A DNA stretch of 64,000 nt. Origin: Azadirachta indica. Its lineage: Eukaryota > Streptophyta > Magnoliopsida > Sapindales > Meliaceae. A model generated the notes under the pieces. That model did no database searches. It was not told the DNA's origin and saw only the letters and a program-made list of their open reading frames with translations. A program made the translations under genes and the position numbers. This document shows positions 59,760-64,000 of this stretch, piece after piece (positions within the stretch are counted from its first letter, which is position 1; each line of letters opens with the position of its first letter). The stretch spans positions 24,371,603 through 24,435,602 of the forward strand of contig CM040441.1 of assembly GCA_022749755.1 (NCBI GenBank). The letters are read 5' to 3'.

Positions 59760-62700
59760 ATGGTTGTTACCGTGAAAAGAGAGTTGAAGATCCAGAAGGC
59801 CGAACATTTTCCGGCTGTTGTAACCTCATTGTCAAAGGAACGGGTCTTAAAGATAGTATAAAAGAAGCTGACCTCAACACAATAAGAGTTGTTTAGGCAG
59901 ACATGTTTTGGCCATTTGTTGGACATAGAAGACGTCCAATTTTTAGGCAACCTTGTGCATAATATGCTACTTCACGAGGTGGTTACGGAGGGAGCAGAGA
60001 TGGAGATGTGGTTTCTAGTGAGGGGCAATACCATACGTTTCTCACACATTGAGTTCGGCTTGATAACGGGGTTGATTTTAGGGGCATATCCAAGTAATGC
60101 AGATAGGTCTACAAGGTTGAGGGACTTGTACTTTGGTGGGGAAGTCAACATGGAACTAAAGGATATGGAAAAAGCATACAACGCAATAGACTTTAAACTG
60201 ATAGATGACATGGACGCAGTGAAGTTGTCATTGTATATGTTGATGGACTTGTTTCTACTTGGCCGGTGCCAACGATATCACACCGATATGTGGATACTGC
60301 AGATGGTTGATGACTTAGAGCAGTTTAATCGATTTCCCTAGGGGTTTGTTGTATGGACATACACCTTCCGTTCATTGAGTAAGACGATGAGTCGACAGTT
60401 GGCCACATACAAGGTTAAACAATCTCAGAAGCTAAAGAAAGGACTGAAGCACGTCAATCGATACAACCTTTGCGGGTTTCCTTACGCATTCCAAGTACTT
60501 GGGTGTTCACTTAAATATTTAAGTGTGTTATATTTTAATTTAACTGTACATTATCGTGTTACTAAAATGAAACTTTATTTGCATGTAGATTTGGATGTAC
60601 GAGACTATCTCCATTGCTGGGTCTGAGTTAGGGGCACGCACCAATTCTCGCCTTCCTCGTATATCGAGATGGGTCGTGGCAAGAAAGAAAGTCCGCGACG
60701 AGGACCTAAAGTCGTACATTTTCAATGATAACTCGGTACAATTTAATAATATATTTTTTTTTCATATTTCCCAGTTTTTTGTGAACTTTGATATGTTGTA
60801 TTTTGTAATAAAATTTGCTATCCTGATAATGACCAGCCCCCGTCCATCATCCGTACAATGGAAGTCTCATTGACAGAGCGTTTTTTGCCGTATGATCAGG
60901 CTTTACATTTCGATGCTGCATATGGCGGTGAATATGCCGGCACTGTTCTCCCTGAACATGTGGACGGTAATGAGTTGACCTTATCGCCAAGGACACCACC
61001 GATAAGCCTAAAATACTAAGTACTTAATTTATAATTTTTTGGGTTAAACTTCTACTAACATTTATATACTAGACTATTTTCTTAGGGAGAGGCGACGAGC
61101 AATGAGGATTCATCACCCTCCATTCCTCCAAGTCTAAGGAAAATTAGAAGAAAGGTGAATTTTGTTGAAAGTTTAGTTTCAACAAGTGAAAATCATCAAT
61201 TTTATATGACTATTAACATAATTTCTTAACAATCTCAACTTTGTTTTGGCAACGAGCCCGTCCCTCTGTTGTGTCCAAGGAGGTTCCTCAGCATAATGAC
61301 CCTGAAGAGTCTCTAGTAGGGCACAATACATTTCCCGACATGTCACACCTAAACCCCAACGTACGTACACCGACTGCCGTTGTCCCAGAATAATCTAATC
61401 GCCTATTGGTTGTTGAACAGAAGGTTCGAAATCTACGTGTTGATATCCAAGCCTTTTCAAAAAAGCAAGAAGATATGTGGTGTCGGCACGAGGAAATACT
61501 ACGGCGTGAGGATAAGACATTGATAGTGTTAGTCAGAGAATTGAGTAGTCAAACTGCATCTGAGCCGCCACAAGATCCTCAGGTGTGATTTTTGGTTGAT
61601 TTGTTGGGTTATTTATAACAATGTAGACGCTATATATTGGATATTATCGAAACAGATTATTGTAGTTGTCACGTTTTTCCATTGAGTTTTATTTAATTGC
61701 TTTTGTGTTGTTAATAATGTTCATGACATGAGAAATTGCATGTATATATATTTCTATAGTTACAAGTTCATCACGTAGGTGAGGATAGTGTGCGCATTGT
61801 CGATGCGCCTAGAGATGTTAAAGTCTGTTGCTCGCTTCCTCAACCTCAGCTACCTGCACAAAACAATACGAGTCGATACGGTCGGGAGTATAAGAGAGTC
61901 GTAGGCCAGCGGACCCCATCTATAAACCCATTCAAACGACAGCGCAAATCTCGAACTCAGGCGGTGCTGAGGGGATGGCCACAATACTCTCCAAAGTATG
62001 CTATAGATCCGACTTGTTCAGTTCCAGCAGACTTATATGCAAAGTTTCTAAAGTGGATGGCTACTCCAAAGGTATTCATTGAGACTCGCACTATTACAAT
62101 AAATGCCGCATGGCTCAGGCTAGTGGCGGATAAGAGACAGTGGCTTGAGGATACTGTATGTTCCAATATCTATCATTTATTCATTTAATTTTGATTTTGA
62201 TTTCTATCCGTGATGTTTATCCTGACCACTTTGATACGTTGCAGCATATGAACGAGTACATGCAGCTGCTTGCTCACAGGCAAGGGTTGTGCGCAGCAGG
62301 TGAGGCAACGTTGGACAGTTGCGTCCACACATTTGTTCGTAAGTTTGATACTTTAAATTTTTTTGCAGACTTACTGTTATATTATATAATTGATAGTTCG
62401 AATAACAATTACTCGAAATTTTGTGACAGTCATTGTTACAAGCCACTTGGGACGGATATTTAAAAGGCGAGTTAGAGTTGGGTGCTTTTTACCTATCGAC
62501 AAATCTTGAGTCACATGTGGAGGGCAAATACAGTGTTGTCCATTGTGCATGGTGGACAGTGGATGAGGTTTATATGCCGACCTGTATCAGTTCCTCACAT
62601 TAGGTAGCATATGCAATCCATTTACGCAGGCGTCAGATTATAGTGTACGACTCCTGTCCATCCGCACATTCCGAGCAGATGTTGGTTGAGGTCATGCGGC

Positions 62701-62966
62701 TGATATCTGAGCTACTCCCCTACTTGCTCGATGATGCAGGTTTTTATGACATCAGGACTAAGCTCGAGTTTTTCGAAGAGCCGTTTTCAGTAGTACGGCC
62801 TATTGATGGAGTCCCGAAGCAGCAGGTGTTCGGTGACTGCAGAGTGTTCACCTGTATGTATATGTACTATTTAGCTTTAGATAGGCCCATTGACTTAATG
62901 CCAGCAGATGAGGCCTTTTTTAGGAGGAGGATGGTTGTAGAGTTATGGAAGGGCATTTTGTTGTAA
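59760..62966 (+). pseudogene. MULE-borne DUF1985 / Ulp1-like cysteine protease gene
   Basis: Plant MULEs of the Kaonashi type carry a gene joining DUF1985 to a C48 (Ulp1/SENP-like) protease domain. DUF1985 is at about 59890-60500 (RQTCFGHLLDIEDV, RGNTIRFSHIEFGLITGL). It is followed by IWMYETISIAGSELGAR (60588 on), an exon with VRNLRVDIQAFSKKQEDMWC (61424 on), the linker KRQRKSRTQAVLRGWPQYSP (61930s), HMNEYMQLLAHRQG (62247 on), and the protease: ISSSH then TAG then VAYAIHLRRRQIIVYDSCPS, and VPKQQVFGDCRVFTCMYMYY. The expected His (62598-62600), Asp (62649-62651), Gln and Cys of the catalytic site are all present, but the Trp after His is a TAG, and another TAG replaces Trp at 60339-60341. Two TAA codons lie near the start. 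It ends LWKGILL at 62966. Confidence 0.8.
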
Positions 62967-63605
62967 GTGATTATTATATTTGTATATATTTGTATAGATT
63001 GTATATAACAATTTTAATTAAATGTATTATATCTCATTTTTTATCCACTTTTGATTACATATGTCATTGTTTACCAGAAATTTATGATAACTAATAGATA
63101 AAGTAAAAATATTGAAATTTCAGGTTCCAGTACGTCCAAAATTATGTTATCTATATATATGATAATGTTCGAAGGTTATTGAGATTGTCTTCAGGAACAG
63201 GAAATTTTAGAAAAATTGAAAGTTTAGTTTCGATCACATAAAAAAAAACACGTGCTCGAAACTGTACTTTCGATCAAGGTATTTAACCGTGATGGAAAGT
63301 ACAGTTTCGAGCACGTTTTTTTTTTTGTGTTTGATCGAAAGTTTAGTTTCGATTTTTCCAGAATCTCCCGTTCACAAAGTCAAGGAAAAAAAGCAAATAA
63401 AAGTAAGTATTGAACAACAAAATTCAGTTTCAATTAAGGAAAACTATCTATTAAATAGATAAAGTTATCGTACACAATACATAACTCCAAATTGAAAGTA
63501 ATAAACATTCATACAACTTCTTAGAGAACTGAGTTCATTTGTTGCAGCATAGCAATCTAGCATCGTAACAAATGTTACAAAAATTAATGTACAAGTAACA
63601 ACACA
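62967..63605. other. Spacer between convergent MULE genes
   Basis: There is no open frame of note. It holds the TTTCGATC hairpin described separately; the remainder is AT-rich. Both genes end into this spacer. Confidence 0.6.
63228..63362. repeat. TTTCGATC hairpin between the convergent MULE genes
   Basis: Arms ACGTGCTCGAAACTGTACTT TCGATCA (63250-63276) and its complement (63290-63316) differ at one of 27 bases, with a 13-base loop. Outer words AGTTTAGTTTCGATCACAT and GATCGAAAGTTTAGTTTCG flank it. CGATTTTTCCAGAATCT at its right end also occurs in the leader at about 50301. Confidence 0.9.
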
Positions 63606-63609
63606 AATT

Positions 63610-64000
63610 TCACTCGTTTGAGTGAAGTGGAATTGGATTTTTGCAAGTTGCGCGGTTGTGCCCCAGTTGATGATAGCGTGAACACATACGCTGGATCACA
63701 TCCTCTCCAATAGAAGGAATTCTTTGTTTTCTTGGCCGACCGATAGTAGAACGTTGTCTTGGTGGCTTCAAAGTGATTTCTCGTACATCAGGTGGAATCA
63801 CCCAATCTACATCATTTCCAACGGGAAGAATAGATTCTGCATATGAATTCAACTATGCGTTAGTGGTGTAAAAGTGTGCACACAGTGAATTATGTGACAA
63901 ATGGATATGGCGACATGCTGCAAGAGCGTGAGCGCATGAGAGTTCTGATAGATCAAAGCGTCTACAACTGCAAGTCTTATGCTGCAAATGTACGACCTCA
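63610..64000 (-). pseudogene. MudrA-like MULE transposase, C-terminal part (SWIM and zinc knuckle)
   Basis: The gene enters from the right edge on the minus strand. The SWIM zinc finger (CxC...CxH) is clear at about 63970-63890: HKTCSCRRFDLSELSCAHAL then AACRHIHL. It is followed by CAHFYTTNA, a TAG at about 63853, then LNSYAESILPVGNDVDWVIP, KPPRQRSTIGRPRKQRIPS, and a zinc knuckle CSRYHQLGHNRATC in which the second Cys of CX2C is Tyr. It ends HSNE, TGA. The catalytic DDE domain lies outside the window. The stop and the lost Cys suggest an inactive element. The transposase gene is convergent with the DUF1985/Ulp1 gene. Confidence 0.85.

Larger units (their letters stand above)
53052..62198. repeat. 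9147-base segment, right copy (starts at the sequence gap)
   Basis: Position 53052 corresponds to 43805 and 62198 to 52951, an offset of 9247 at both ends; it rises to 9250 in the middle because of short indels. Beyond 62198 the right contig continues the MULE that the left contig loses. Confidence 0.95.

Noticed and set aside
53084..62198. Treating the right copy as a second set of genes
   Set aside because: Breakpoints coincide with the N gap and damage is shared, so the copy is most likely an assembly overlap.

Overview
This window looks like nuclear DNA of a flowering plant, most likely a eudicot; I cannot name the genus. It is very AT-rich, its genes carry GT-AG introns, it contains a decayed plastid DNA insert, and it holds a plant-specific DUF1985/Ulp1 Mutator-like element (MULE). 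It is gene-poor. The only clearly intact gene with a recognisable family is a J-domain (DnaJ-like) protein at 39870-40655. Most other coding sequence is pseudogene.

Four kinds of sequence fill the window. (1) A small three-exon gene family that I do not recognise, present as roughly ten complete, partial or inverted copies near 0-1.6, 5.2-7.6, 8.1-9.1, 14.2-14.9, 20.1-24.6, 26.0-28.0, 34.0-38.3 and 47.1-49.1 kb (repeated at 56.4-58.4 kb). Exon 1 encodes a basic proline-rich peptide (MKCP...LPPRPP.KR), exon 2 a short helical-looking segment (ELLSYVEYCANAQ) and exon 3 a conserved VKCPCG motif. The best copies are at 34046-35305 (one in-frame TGA) and 20192-21184 (exons 2 and 3 open). (2) Pieces of a large multidomain gene related to Arabidopsis At1g18270 (dehydrogenase-like domains, DUF1537, class II ketose-bisphosphate aldolase) at 13.3-14.1, 22.8-23.7 and 41.6-46.0 kb. 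All are broken, and the 13 kb piece holds exons that the 41-46 kb locus lacks. (3) An intronless, frameshifted GDSL esterase/lipase pseudogene at 16804-17779. (4) Non-coding repeats: an AT-rich segment shared by 9.1-11.95, 18.24-19.35 (inverted) and 29.4-32.47 kb, a possible copia-type solo LTR at 1.9-2.8 kb, and a nuclear plastid insert (trnL-CAA and ndhH) at about 12.0-13.1 kb.

The right part needs care. Bases 43805-52951 and 53052-62198 are nearly identical, both 9147 bases long, and separated by exactly 100 N. The repeat starts and ends exactly at the gap, so it is most simply two overlapping contigs (or two haplotypes) that were never merged, not a biological tandem duplication. Read as one locus, the real order is: aldolase-type pseudogene, a minus-strand copy of the three-exon family, then a MULE running off the right edge.

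The MULE carries a DUF1985 plus Ulp1-like cysteine protease gene on the plus strand (59760-62966) and, convergent to it, the SWIM/zinc-knuckle end of a MudrA-type transposase (63610-64000, minus). Both are interrupted by stop codons, two of them TAG where TGG is expected. The most unusual sequence signal is a set of hairpins built from one short word, TTTCGATC/GATCGAAA. They lie upstream of the protease gene and again between the two convergent genes of the same element.
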